Below, in pieces: positions 6,031-16,161 of a stretch of 16,915 nt of DNA. Both the position numbers and the translations under genes were made by a program. This DNA is from CACZQA01 sp050943615 (lineage in GTDB: Bacteria > Actinomycetota > Coriobacteriia > Coriobacteriales > QAMH01). The stretch is from positions 1 through 16,915 of the forward strand of contig JBMNPN010000053.1 in assembly GCA_050943615.1 (NCBI GenBank). The letters run 5' to 3'. The notes below the pieces were generated by a model that worked only from the letters and a program-made list of their open reading frames with translations, searched no databases and was not told the origin of the DNA. How positions within the stretch are numbered: position 1 is the stretch's first letter; each line of letters starts with the position of its first letter.

Positions 6031-6632
6031 TGGGCAAAGAGTTCGACCATATTAATGATGCACGTTCGTTCATTGTCGACAAGCTCTCTGATGATTCCTT
6101 GCTCGGCCGCAATGGGTATCTGTTGCGTCAGAACCTCTATATCATCGACTACAAACCCGAGCAGGAGCAGTACGCTAAAGACCTCATTAAACAGATTTGC
6201 GAGACTGACCTTCCTGCTCACTCTGTTACCCCGCTCGTCATTAATCTCTACGATATCGTTCTGAATACATTGGATGAGCAGGGGCTTTGGGAACCGCTGG
6301 TCGAAGTCGAGGCGGAGACCGACCGCAATGATCTGATCATGATGCTTCAGGACACGGTCAGCGTGAATGATGTCATCGCTCCGACAGTGAACCAGCAAAT
6401 TGCGGAGAACCCGGATGCGGATATCGTCTTCATCACGGGAGTTGGAGAAACCTATCCGTATATTCGCACGCACACGCTGCTCCAAGAAATCTCATCTACG
6501 GTTCCGGTCGTTCTCGTGTTTCCGGGCCACTTCGAGCAGAGGGCAGACGGGTCGACGTCTCTCAACATCCTTGATTTGGAGCAGGGCACGACCGGTGGAT
6601 ATTATCGCGCAACACGCGTATTCGATTTGTAA
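6030..6632 (+). CDS. brxB: BREX protein BrxB (DUF1788)
   Basis: A 200-aa protein of the DUF1788 family, an essential core component of type 1 BREX of unknown biochemical function, reported to associate with other BREX proteins. Family features are G137-V-G-E-T-Y-P-Y, which follows the strand DADIVFIT, then PVVLVFPGHFEQ (P165-G-H-F-E) and a C-terminal TTGGYYRATRVFDL. The start is ATG 6030, overlapping the brxA stop by 1 nt; a GTG at 6027 is the alternative. It is followed after 14 nt by brxC. Length is normal and no defect is seen. Confidence 0.92.
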   Translation: MGKEFDHINDARSFIVDKLSDDSLLGRNGYLLRQNLYIIDYKPEQEQYAKDLIKQICETDLPAHSVTPLVINLYDIVLNTLDEQGLWEPLVEVEAETDRNDLIMMLQDTVSVNDVIAPTVNQQIAENPDADIVFITGVGETYPYIRTHTLLQEISSTVPVVLVFPGHFEQRADGSTSLNILDLEQGTTGGYYRATRVFDL

Positions 6633-6646
6633 ACGGGGGAGAGAAC

Positions 6647-9325
6647 ATGCTGATTCAAGAAACGTTCGAAAAGGACATTTTCCGGGCAATCGATCCTGTG
6701 GTAAAGGCGAACGAGGACGAGCATCTGCAAAACGAGCTCGAGGAATTCGTTATCACCAGCGAAGTCGAAAGCCACCTGCTCCATCTCTTTGACGAGTACA
6801 ACAACCAGGATGCTGTTGGAAACGGTGTTTGGATTTCCGGCTTCTTCGGCTCGGGCAAGTCGCATCTTCTCAAGATCCTTGCCGTTGCGCTGGAGGACCG
6901 TGAAGTCGCGGGAAAAAAGGCAATGGACTATCTGCTCCCCAAGACTTCTGGGGACCCTGCGCTTTCTGCCGCTATGGCTCAGGCGCGGGAAAAACATCCA
7001 TCGGAAAGCGTGCTGTTCAACATCGACAGCTTTGCGCCCAACGCCGGCCATTCTGATTCGGGAGCGTTGCTCGCTGCTTTTATCAAAGCGTTCAACAGGC
7101 ACTGCGGATACTTTGACGGGGACCAGCAACATATTGCAAAGCTCGAATTCGATCTTGACCGAGAAGGAAAGCTCGGCGTTTTCAAGGAGTGCATCGAGGC
7201 AAACTGCGGGAAACCCTGGGAAGATGTCCGTAAGGCATCTTTGCTGTATAAACGTCAGATCACAAAGTCGTTTGACGAGGCCTTGGGGAATCCTGAGGGG
7301 ACGACTGAAGACGCCGTCAAGTACTACAAGGATACGTACAAACCCGATATCAATGCTTTTGCAAAGCGCGTCAATGAATATATTGAAATGCGCAAACAGG
7401 AGTACGGCAAAGGATTCCGTCTCAATTTCTTTGTCGATGAGGTCGGTCAGTTCATTGCGCAGAACACGAACCTCATGGTCAACCTCCAAAGTGTGGCAGA
7501 AGAGCTCAACTCCGAGTGCAATGGCGACTCATGGGTCTTCGTCACTTCTCAGGAAGATATGGAAAACGTCGTTGGCCAGATGAAGGTCAACAGCGCCAAC
7601 GATTTCACGAAGATCCAAGCGCGCTTCAACATCAAGATGACATTGTCGTCGGCGGATGCCAAGGAAGTCATTCGCGCGCGCCTGTTGGCAAAGAAGCCGA
7701 AAGACGCCGATGCGTTCTATTCTCTGTATGACAAATATCAGCAGGATTTTGGGATGCTCTTCGATTTCACAGACGGTGCAAAGCACTACAAACAGTACGA
7801 AGATCGGGATGATTTTCTCGACACGTACCCCTTTGTGCCGTATCAGTTCGAGGTTTTCATGTCCTCGCTGCGCGGATTATCGGATCACAGCTGCTTTACA
7901 GGCCGGCACAATTCCACGGGTGCGCGTTCCATGCTCGGCGTCTTTCAGATCGTCGCCAAGCGCATATGCGAACAGGGCGCAAATACAGAAGAGGGGACGC
8001 TCGCGCCCTTTGACTTCATGTTCGAAGGGCTGCGAAACGACCTGAAAAGCGAGGTCTATGCCGCGATTTCCACTGCGGAGGACAACCTCGACAACGAAAT
8101 GGAAACCCGTCTGCTCAAGGCGCTTCTCCTCGTGAAGTACTGCGATGACTTCAGAGCAACTCCTGCAAACTTGCGCGTTCTGGTCTACGGGGCATTCACA
8201 GAGAGCACGGCAAAGCTCAACGATGAGATAAAGGTCGCGCTCGACGATCTTGAAAGCCAGCTCTACGTACGCCATAACGGCGACATATATGAGTACCTTA
8301 CGAACGATGAAAAGGAAGTCGAGCGCGAGATCAACAACACCGTCGTTCCCGAGACGGAAGTTCGCGGTACGCTCGGTGAGATGTTCAAGGATATCTGCGG
8401 TGCGGGCAAGGTCACCTATCATAATGGGGCATTTAGCCATGCGTACTCGTACAACTTCCAAGTCGATGGAGAAACGCAAGGCCTCAAGAAGTATGACCTC
8501 ACGGTGAATCTGGTCACTGCCTGGATGCCGGAAAGCGAACTTGAGACAATGTATCCCACGCCTCAGAAGACGCTTTCGATTGTTCTCACCAACCAGAACG
8601 ATTTCTTGCTCGGCCTGCGAAAGTTCAAGCAAACTGAGCGGTACTGCAACATCAGCAGCGGATCGAGCGATATTCGTGCTGCGATTATCCATGACAAACA
8701 AACTGCTAACAGAAAACTCTATAAGCAGTTGCGTAACCAGCTCGAAGACCTTCTCACGAACGCTACCTACAATGCCGGCGGAGTCGACGTAACCGATAAG
8801 GTGACGGGGTCTGGTAAAGATGCGGTCGAATCTGCAGCGGTCGAGCTTGTCAGACGTTCTTATACCGGTCTTCAGCAGGTCAAGGAGAACTATTCCGACA
8901 AGGACGTGTACTCCCAATGTCTGAATGCGCAGCAGCTGTTCGATACTACGCTACCCGAATACTGCCAGACGGTCCTTTCCCGTATCAAATTGCTCCAGGG
9001 AATCGTGACCGTTGGCGGCGATGGAATCAGCAGCTTGATGGCGGTGTTTACCAAGAACGAATTTGGCTGGCCTGAAGTTGCGGTCAGGTCTGCAGTCGCC
9101 TGTCTCTATGCGGCTGGAAAAGTCGAGGTGCGCAAGGGGGGAGCTTCGCTCGAAAACACCGATCTTGCCGAGGCGCTCAGCAAGAAGCGCGATTTGGACA
9201 AGTTGACTGTCTCGTGTGTGGAAGAGGTGACGCCTGAGGAGCTTTCATCTCTCAGTAAGGCGTTCCATGAGTTTTCCGGCATGAGACCAAAGCAAACTGA
9301 GGAAAAAACATTTCTCAAGAGCTAG
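6647..9325 (+). pseudogene. brxC: BREX ATPase BrxC, N-terminal 892 residues, ended early by a frame change
   Basis: BrxC is the large P-loop ATPase of BREX, essential for defence and, in most systems studied, for methylation. Walker A is GFFGSGKSH with K71-S72; a Walker B-like FFVDE is at D264-E265. The conserved opening FEKDIFRAIDPVVKA and the middle YPFVPYQFEVF are present. The start ATG 6647 has GGGGGAG upstream. This frame ends at TAG 9323, giving 892 aa, whereas BrxC is normally about 1200 aa. The last residues (TFLKS) follow an A6 run (9303-9308). Stepping back one base there joins the sequence to a C-terminal frame that ends like BrxC. The ATPase core is therefore intact but the C-terminal quarter is out of frame. 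It could be a real inactivating mutation, a phase-variable tract, recoding or a sequence error. Confidence 0.88.
9299..9325 (+). other. brxC: Frame-change site in brxC at an A6 run
   Basis: Zero-frame codons are GAG GAA AAA ACA TTT CTC AAG AGC TAG (9299-9325). Re-reading one A (or having seven A instead of six at 9303-9308) gives GAG GAA AAA AAC ATT TCT CAA GAG CTA GAG. This runs on without a stop to 10161. The -1 frame has its own TGA just upstream (9298-9300), so overlap of the two open frames is confined to this short interval, as expected for a recent single-base loss. Confidence 0.8.
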
Positions 9326-10161
9326 AGCAATTTGCACGAAAATATGCGGACGATATGGAAGAGCTCGTAGCACGTGTCCAGGCGTTTCCGTTTGCCAAGG
9401 AGTTCTCAAATCAACTCGCGAAAATCAAGCAGTGCGCCCAGCATGCGCAAGACCGTTCCTGGGTCGTTCACCAATTCCCACAAGAATCGGAGCAGCTCTC
9501 TGAGGCAAAAGATGATCTGGACAAGATGGCGGCTTTTGCCAATGGGTCTTCTATGAGCAAGATATGGCAAGAACTCAAGGAGTTCTTGGATTCGAAGGCT
9601 CACTACCTTGACAGCCTGGGCATCGATACCTCTTCAGTTGCAGACATCAAGGACGTTGTAGAAGACAAGGAATGCTATAAGTCTGGAAAGATTCCCAACG
9701 CCAATAAAGAAATGACCGGTCTTGTCCAACAATTAGAAGAGCGGATTGAGGAGCTGAGAAACAAAGCATCTGACAGTCTTGATTCGTATCGTAAGTCTTC
9801 CGAGATGTCGAGTGCGTTTTCAGAGGTAGACCAAGATGCCCGTGACGAACTAGGGTCAATTTTCGAGAATGCCAAAGAGCGTCTTGCCCAAGCTACTGAT
9901 CCCTATAGAATCAGAAATTTCGTTGATACGTTCAAACAGGAGAATAAAGATCGTCTCGGGTCACTTATTGTTCCAAAAGCGCCGAATAGTCACGAAAAAG
10001 AGCCTCAAGGAGCACCCACAGAAATAGTCTCGCTTTCTGCTCTTCCAGTAGAGTTCAATCAGCCGTTCCTGAACTCTCACGAAGATGCAGAGGCGTACAT
10101 CTCTGCGTTACGGGATGCCATTTACAAGGCGCTCGACGACGGCAAAAACATCATGATGTAG
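9307..10161 (+). pseudogene. brxC: BrxC C-terminal portion, out of frame with the N-terminal part
   Basis: Read from the A6 run, this frame encodes about 284 residues to the TAG at 10159-10161; the first ATG is at 9355 (268 aa). It is largely helical and hydrophilic (ELEQFARKYADDMEELVARV onward), with coiled-coil-like stretches. Its end (SLSALPVEFNQPFLNSHEDA then a helix and DDGKNI) resembles the normal C terminus of BrxC. Joined to 887 upstream residues it gives about 1171 aa, the expected BrxC size. ATG 9355 has no convincing ribosome site and lies 30 nt after the upstream stop, so separate translation would be poor. An independent gene is possible but less likely. Its stop overlaps the pglZ ribosome site TAGGAG. 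Confidence 0.8.
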
Positions 10162-10168
10162 GAGCGAC

Positions 10169-12745
10169 ATGGACGATCAAATCGAGGACATCCAAAAGAG
10201 GCTCGCAGATGCGTTCCATGGGCGAAGGCTCGTGTTCTGGGAAGACGCTTCCAGCACATATGTGGACATGGTCGACAATATCGCTGTCGAGGGCGCTGAG
10301 CTCGTCAATCTCACAGGACATGAGCTTCGCTCGAAGTGTCTCGTGATGCGGGAAAAGCCCGATAAACGTTTCGTGCTCTACCGTGCTGGCGGTGCCCCTG
10401 CACCTTCTGTTGACCTTGTTCTTGACCTGAAGCTTGCAGCCGAACCCTTCACCTGTTCGATTGCGGGTATTTGGGCTGAGGAGTGCGGAATCCGCCCTGA
10501 TCTTGTCGATACCATCGATGACCACAAGAGCTTCTTCAACAGCAAAGAACGAAGGGAAGCCCTCAAGCGGCTGCAGCTTCCAAAAGACACACCCGATGAC
10601 CTTTGCTTTGCCATGTGCGCGGCAACGCTCAGGGCAACTGACTCCAACCGTCGCGATGCAGTACGTTCCATGGCAAAACGCGCACTTATCGAATGGGCGC
10701 GTGAGGATGAAGAGTCATTGCGTGCGCTCAAAGCGGCGGGACTTGAGCAGGCTTTTTGGGGTGCGCTTGCCAGAGTGCTTGGATACACAGTGTCAGAAGA
10801 CGAGCAATCCTCCGTGGAGGACCTCGCGTATTGTGTGCTCGAGGGCTCTTGTGACGACGTCGTTTCCGATAGGGCATCGATTGATCCCGCTGAGGCGTCG
10901 CGCATCTTGGACGAGCTCGCAAAAGATGGGCGCACAAAAGAGGTTTTCGAAGCAATCGTGAACAGATTTGCCTCCACGGTTGCCCAGCGTGTTCCCAAAG
11001 AAAACCGAACACCCGAATTGCTGGAGGATGTCAACGCGATCCCGCAGATAGACGAGTGGATACTTGCATATTTCCTCAAAGAGCAACAGGCAGGCGGCAT
11101 CGATCTTGCAAAGCTCGAGAGCGTTTGGGCAAAGCGGAGATACACGTTCTTTGCGGAAGACTACAAGCAGCATTATGAGACGCTCATTTCCCTCGGCCGT
11201 CTTTTCCGCGAACTGAACACTTACAAGCTCGAACGTGGTATCGGTCAAGACCTCGACTCTATCTTTACTGGATACACGAAAAAGTGGTACTTGGTCGATC
11301 AATACTATCGTGAGTTCTACTGTGCATTTGGACGACTTGGCGCCGGAACGTTCAAAGTGGGGCTGCAGCCTGAAATTGAAAAATTACAAGGTGCATACGA
11401 CAGTTTCTTGATGGACTTGACCGATCGCTGGCAGCTTCACCTCATGGATGAAGGTGGGTGGCCGCCGGAATCTCTGCCATCTCAAAACGAATTTTTCAAA
11501 CAGAACGTCGAACTCGCGTTTCCACAAGCAGCAGGTGGCAGGCGCGTCGGTGTCATCATCTCAGATGCGCTTAGATACGAGGCAGGAGCCGAGCTTGCCG
11601 ATCGTATAGCTGCATCAACAAAGCGAGGGCTTGCCAAGAAGATCAAGGTCACTACCTCAGCAGAAGTTTCAATGATCCCCAGCTATACACAGTTGGGAAT
11701 GGCGGCGTTGCTCCCCGATGGGGAAATGCAAATCGATCCTAAGACAACGCTGGTAGAGAAGGAGGGGGTCTCTACGAGCGGAACAGAAGAGCGGCAATGC
11801 ATCTTGGACATGCGCATCAAGGGCAGTGTCGCGTTGAAAGCGGAGAACGTATTGAGTGCGGCAAAGCTCGAGCTCGATGATGTGCCCGTTGCCGTTGTCT
11901 ATCACAATGTCATCGACAAAATTGGAGATTCCCGAGACTCCGAAACCCGGGTCTTCGAAGAATTCGACCGCGCCTTTTCTGAAATCGAAGACTTGGTTCA
12001 AATCCTGGTCCAAGCTGGATGTGGCAAAGTCGTCATCACGGCAGACCATGGGTTCCTGTATCAGGCTGAAAAGCCTGATAGCTATGTCTATGCAGATGTT
12101 TCTGGGCTTTCTGTCCTTAAGTCATCAAGCGATGTCACATGCGACCATACTCGCCGCTTTGTGGTTGGCAACGTCATCCCGAAGAGTGACATGCTCGTCG
12201 AGTACTCTGCAACCGACCTTTCCCTCAAAGGTGACTACACAGTTGCCATTCCCAAGGGCATTACGCGCTTGCGCCTTTCTGGGAGCGGAGCGAGGTTTGT
12301 GCATGGCGGGGCATCTCTGCAGGAGAATGTCATTCCTGTTGTGACAGTTGATGTCACGCAACAAAGCAAAGCTCATACGCCTCATACAGTGGATGTCCAA
12401 GGGTATGCAGAGGGGCGTTTGGTTATAACTGGCGCAACAGTGTCTGTCACAGTATTTCAATGCGAAGCGTGCGGAGAGACCGTGCTCCCAGCAACGGTCA
12501 AGGTTGGCGTCTATTCGAAAGGCGGAGCCTTGGTCAGCTCAGGGGAGGCGATGCTCGAGCTTTCAAGCGTGTCGGAAAACGTCGAAGAGCGCAAGACACG
12601 AGTAACCCTACGTCTGACTGATGATGTTGATGAATATCCAGCTGTTGATGTGAGAATTGCATCGCGGATCGGCAACACGAACAAGTATCAGACAGTATGG
12701 GAACAGGAATATTCCGTCAACCGTGCCTTCGGGGCAGATTTCTAG
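10169..12745 (+). CDS. pglZ: BREX phosphatase-fold protein PglZ
   Basis: An 858-aa PglZ, a core protein found in every BREX type, with an alkaline-phosphatase-superfamily domain. The metal-site motif IISDALRYE puts the predicted nucleophile/metal ligand region at D466. SYTQLGMAALLP follows at about 507-518, and VVITADHGFLYQ gives D626-H627, the second metal-site pair. The N-terminal roughly 450 residues form the helical PglZ region; the C-terminal roughly 150 residues are beta-rich with a CEAC pair (near 12462-12480). The length is typical and no disruption is seen. TAGGAG immediately upstream serves the ATG. PglZ activity and target in BREX are only partly understood. Here it precedes pglX, the reverse of the common type 1 order. 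Confidence 0.93.
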   Translation: MDDQIEDIQKRLADAFHGRRLVFWEDASSTYVDMVDNIAVEGAELVNLTGHELRSKCLVMREKPDKRFVLYRAGGAPAPSVDLVLDLKLAAEPFTCSIAGIWAEECGIRPDLVDTIDDHKSFFNSKERREALKRLQLPKDTPDDLCFAMCAATLRATDSNRRDAVRSMAKRALIEWAREDEESLRALKAAGLEQAFWGALARVLGYTVSEDEQSSVEDLAYCVLEGSCDDVVSDRASIDPAEASRILDELAKDGRTKEVFEAIVNRFASTVAQRVPKENRTPELLEDVNAIPQIDEWILAYFLKEQQAGGIDLAKLESVWAKRRYTFFAEDYKQHYETLISLGRLFRELNTYKLERGIGQDLDSIFTGYTKKWYLVDQYYREFYCAFGRLGAGTFKVGLQPEIEKLQGAYDSFLMDLTDRWQLHLMDEGGWPPESLPSQNEFFKQNVELAFPQAAGGRRVGVIISDALRYEAGAELADRIAASTKRGLAKKIKVTTSAEVSMIPSYTQLGMAALLPDGEMQIDPKTTLVEKEGVSTSGTEERQCILDMRIKGSVALKAENVLSAAKLELDDVPVAVVYHNVIDKIGDSRDSETRVFEEFDRAFSEIEDLVQILVQAGCGKVVITADHGFLYQAEKPDSYVYADVSGLSVLKSSSDVTCDHTRRFVVGNVIPKSDMLVEYSATDLSLKGDYTVAIPKGITRLRLSGSGARFVHGGASLQENVIPVVTVDVTQQSKAHTPHTVDVQGYAEGRLVITGATVSVTVFQCEACGETVLPATVKVGVYSKGGALVSSGEAMLELSSVSENVEERKTRVTLRLTDDVDEYPAVDVRIASRIGNTNKYQTVWEQEYSVNRAFGADF

Positions 12746-12755
12746 GGGAGAGACT

Positions 12756-15700
12756 ATGGATACGAACAAGATCAAGCGGCTGGCTACGGGCGCACGCGAG
12801 GAACTGCGCGCACTCGTCTCGGCGCGTCTCGATGCGGTTCTCGCCGAGGACAGTACCGAGCGGCTCTCACAGTCGAGGCTTGTCAAGGGCATCGAGGATG
12901 CCATCAGGCGCGATGGTCGCGAGGAGGTCGTCGACTCTGCAGCCTATACCTGGTTCAACCGCTTGTGTGCGCTGCGCTACATGGATGCTCGCGGCTATAC
13001 CCCGACTTCCGTGGTCACTCCCCGTGAGGGGTCAACTCAGCCGGCAATACTCGCCGACGTAGCACACGGCATATTCGATCCAGACTACGGATTTTCTCAG
13101 AAAGTTCGCACGCATGTCACCGGACTATTGTCCGGCGCAATCAGGTCAGACAATGCCACCGAGGAGGCTTATGACGAACTGCTCATAGGTGTGTGTGCTC
13201 ACTATGCGGAACCTATGGGATACCTCTTCTCTGAAGACGCAGCGTCGAGTTTGCTGATGCCTCCGGGGCTTCTCTCAGAAGACTCGATTTTAAGACGCAT
13301 CGTCGAGGACATGGACGATGACGAATGTGAAAGCGTCGAGGTGCTCGGGTGGCTGTATCAGTTTTATATTGCCGAGCGTAGAGATGAGTATTTCAAAAGT
13401 AATCGAAAAGCCACCCGCGAGGATATCGCGCCAGCTACGCAACTGTTCACGCCGGAATGGATTGTGCGATACCTGTCAGAGAATAGCCTAGGCAGGTTGT
13501 GGGTCTTGAATAATCCGAGCTCCAATCTTCCTGAACGCATGGACTACTTCGTTCCCGTAGATGAGGGAGCTGATGAGCCGTACCTTAAGGTCAGCTCGGC
13601 CGAGGAAATTCGTGTGCTCGATCCTGCATGCGGATCGGGTCATATCCTCGTTTATTGCTTCGATTTGCTGTATGACATGTATGAAGAGGAGGGGTGGCCT
13701 CCTGAAGATATTCCGCAGAAGATTCTGGAAAAGAACTTATTCGGTTTGGAAATAGATCAGCGTGCAGCTGAAATAGCCTCTTTCGCGCTGGAAATGAAGG
13801 CACGCGAGCGTGACCAGAAGTTCTTCGAGAAGCAAGTGGATGCACATATTACGGTGTTGAAGTCAGCAGAGCTTTCATCTGACGAGCGCGTCCTAGTGCC
13901 GAGCCTGCTTGAGCGCACGGAGCTGTTGAATGCCATGGGTCACATGGACGAGATTGGCAGCCTTTATGTTCCCGATAATGATGCTGCCCCTACGCTCGAA
14001 GCAGCCATAGCAGAGTTGAAAAATGAGGGTGACCTATTCGCATCATCAGCGTTGGACAAGTGCCGAACGATGTTGGAGAACATTAACGCGCTGTCTGGTA
14101 CCTACCAGTGCGTAGTGGCTAACCCTCCCTATATGGGTTCAGGCAATATGGGACCGTTTTTATCGGGGTGGGTAAAGGAACACTATCCCAATGAGAAAGG
14201 CGATCTATGTACCTGCTTTATTAATCGAGGGCTGAAATTCACAACTAAAGACGGATATAGCTCGATTATCACAAGTGATACTTGCATGTATATTTCATCT
14301 TTCGAAAAAATGCGGAAGAACATCATCAACAATAGCAAAATTCTTACATTGATTGATACGCGTGGAAGCAATGCGCACCCCGATATGTTCGATGCAAATA
14401 CTGGTTGGGTACTTAAAAAAACGTGTTCGAATAATGATTTGAGCGGTGCTTATTTCAAGTTAAATCAGCCCATTTCGAAAAAAGATGAAGCGTTAAGGCA
14501 GGCGATTAGAAATCCCGAATGCGGATGGTTCTACCGTGCTGATGCTGAGAAGTTCAAGTTAATACCAGGTTTACCAATAGCGTACTGGGTGAGCGAGAAC
14601 TTGATAAATGCGTTTTCACAGGGGCTTCATCTTGGGGACATTGCTCAGCCGAGAAAAGGGCTTGGTACAGGCAACAACATACTTTTTACTCGGATGTGGT
14701 GGGAGGTGTCCTATGTAAGGATAAAGTTCTCCGCACAGAGCAATGAAGAGGCTCTAGCTTCGCGATGCCGCTGGTTTCCTCTCAACAAAGGGGGGTCATT
14801 TAGAAAGTGGTACGGAAATAACGACTATATTGTCGACTGGTCGAATGATGGCTCCGCAATAAAGTCTTATAAAAATCAGAGTGGCAAATTGGGCGCGCGC
14901 CCGCAGAATCAAAACTATTATTTTAAAGAATGCGTGACTTGGTCAAAGATTTCTTCGGGGCAGCTTGCGTTTAGATATAAGCCTGCAGGTTCGATTTTCA
15001 ATGAAGTTGCCCCAGCCTATTTCACAGATCGGAAAACGATGTTCCGACTTGAAGCGTTCTTAAATAGCTCGGTTTGCTGCAAGGTTGCCGAGGCTATCTC
15101 TCCGACTCTTGACTTTCAAGTTGGTCAAGTCGCTACATATCCTGTTCTCCCTGGCGTTCTTCAGGAGGCCACTGAAGAAAAAGTGGCGAAAGCTACAGCT
15201 ATAGCAAAAGACGACTGGGATGCTTTTGAAATTTCGTGGGATTTTGAGTCTCATCCGCTTTGCCAGGGTAATAATCTGCTTCTGAGACAGCGGTTTTTGC
15301 ACTGGTCAGAGGAATGCCAGAACCGTTTCGACACACTGAAATCCATTGAAGAAGACCTCAATCGTATTATTGTTCGTATTTATCACATGGAGAACGAAGC
15401 ACCAATCGAGATACCCGACAATAAGGTATCGGTGCGACTCGCCGATTGCGAGCGCGATGTGAAGTCTCTAGTTTCCTACGCTGTTGGATGCATGTTTGGA
15501 CGCTACTCGCTTGATACAGATGGGCTAGTGCTTGCCAATCAAGGCGACACCATTGAGGATTACTTGCAAAAGGTTCCTGCCCCCACCTTCAAACCCGACG
15601 AGGACAACGTTATTCCCATTCTTGATGGCGACTGGTTCGAGGACGATATTGTTACTCGTTTCTATCAGTTCTTAGCAGCTGCCTACGGAGAAGAAACACT

Positions 15701-16154
15701 TGACGAGAACGTTGCTTTCATTGAAGAAGCACTTGGGAAAAATATCCGCACCTACTTCGTGAAAGACTTCTACAAAGATCATTGGCATATGTACCAGAAG
15801 CGTCCCATTTACTGGCTTTTCCAGAGTCCGAATAAATCTTTCGGATGCCTGATTTATATGCATCGCTATACCGAGAGCACAGTGGGAGAAATTCTCGCGA
15901 AGTACATTCGTCCCTTCGAGGAAAAGTTGCGTGGCAGGATTAGAGTGCTCGAAAACTCTGGTAACCATAGGGATATTAGAGAGGCGGACAAGTTAAAGGC
16001 CAAGGTCCAAGATGTCGAAAGCTGGGAGCGCGACGTTATTTACCCCTTAGCACACGAACGCGTATCTATAGATCTCGATGATGGCGTGAAGATCAACTAC
16101 AACAAATTCCCTCATGCTCTGGCCAAGATTCCCAAACTGAGCGAGTGGAAGTGA
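12756..16154 (+). CDS. pglX: BREX adenine-N6 methyltransferase PglX
   Basis: A 1132-aa SAM-dependent DNA adenine methyltransferase that sets both the self mark and the target specificity of BREX. The SAM motif is D289-P-A-C-G-S-G and the catalytic motif is N456-P-P-Y459. An LFTPEWIVRYL segment at about 230-240 and LFGLEIDQRAAEIASFAL after motif I are typical of this family. The region after NPPY (about 490-800) should contain the target-recognition domain; the C-terminal part is BREX-specific. The start ATG 12756 has AGGGGAG 5 nt upstream. Upstream in-frame codons exist from 12657 but lie inside pglZ. Base composition changes strongly along the gene: GC-rich at the start, AT-rich at 14230-15100. 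No homopolymer long enough for obvious phase variation was seen. Confidence 0.93.
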   Translation: MDTNKIKRLATGAREELRALVSARLDAVLAEDSTERLSQSRLVKGIEDAIRRDGREEVVDSAAYTWFNRLCALRYMDARGYTPTSVVTPREGSTQPAILADVAHGIFDPDYGFSQKVRTHVTGLLSGAIRSDNATEEAYDELLIGVCAHYAEPMGYLFSEDAASSLLMPPGLLSEDSILRRIVEDMDDDECESVEVLGWLYQFYIAERRDEYFKSNRKATREDIAPATQLFTPEWIVRYLSENSLGRLWVLNNPSSNLPERMDYFVPVDEGADEPYLKVSSAEEIRVLDPACGSGHILVYCFDLLYDMYEEEGWPPEDIPQKILEKNLFGLEIDQRAAEIASFALEMKARERDQKFFEKQVDAHITVLKSAELSSDERVLVPSLLERTELLNAMGHMDEIGSLYVPDNDAAPTLEAAIAELKNEGDLFASSALDKCRTMLENINALSGTYQCVVANPPYMGSGNMGPFLSGWVKEHYPNEKGDLCTCFINRGLKFTTKDGYSSIITSDTCMYISSFEKMRKNIINNSKILTLIDTRGSNAHPDMFDANTGWVLKKTCSNNDLSGAYFKLNQPISKKDEALRQAIRNPECGWFYRADAEKFKLIPGLPIAYWVSENLINAFSQGLHLGDIAQPRKGLGTGNNILFTRMWWEVSYVRIKFSAQSNEEALASRCRWFPLNKGGSFRKWYGNNDYIVDWSNDGSAIKSYKNQSGKLGARPQNQNYYFKECVTWSKISSGQLAFRYKPAGSIFNEVAPAYFTDRKTMFRLEAFLNSSVCCKVAEAISPTLDFQVGQVATYPVLPGVLQEATEEKVAKATAIAKDDWDAFEISWDFESHPLCQGNNLLLRQRFLHWSEECQNRFDTLKSIEEDLNRIIVRIYHMENEAPIEIPDNKVSVRLADCERDVKSLVSYAVGCMFGRYSLDTDGLVLANQGDTIEDYLQKVPAPTFKPDEDNVIPILDGDWFEDDIVTRFYQFLAAAYGEETLDENVAFIEEALGKNIRTYFVKDFYKDHWHMYQKRPIYWLFQSPNKSFGCLIYMHRYTESTVGEILAKYIRPFEEKLRGRIRVLENSGNHRDIREADKLKAKVQDVESWERDVIYPLAHERVSIDLDDGVKINYNKFPHALAKIPKLSEWK

Positions 16155-16161
16155 TACTGAC

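Noticed and set aside
7877..8917. Minus-strand 346-codon frame opposite brxC
   Set aside because: It is a shadow of the BrxC coding strand, with no ribosome site or recognisable domain.
9303..9309. AAAAAAC resembles the A AAA AAC heptamer of programmed -1 frameshifting
   Set aside because: The zero-frame codons are GAA AAA ACA, so the heptamer is in the wrong phase for tandem slippage. No clear stimulatory Shine-Dalgarno or hairpin was identified nearby. Simple loss of an A is a better explanation, though single-tRNA slippage is not excluded.
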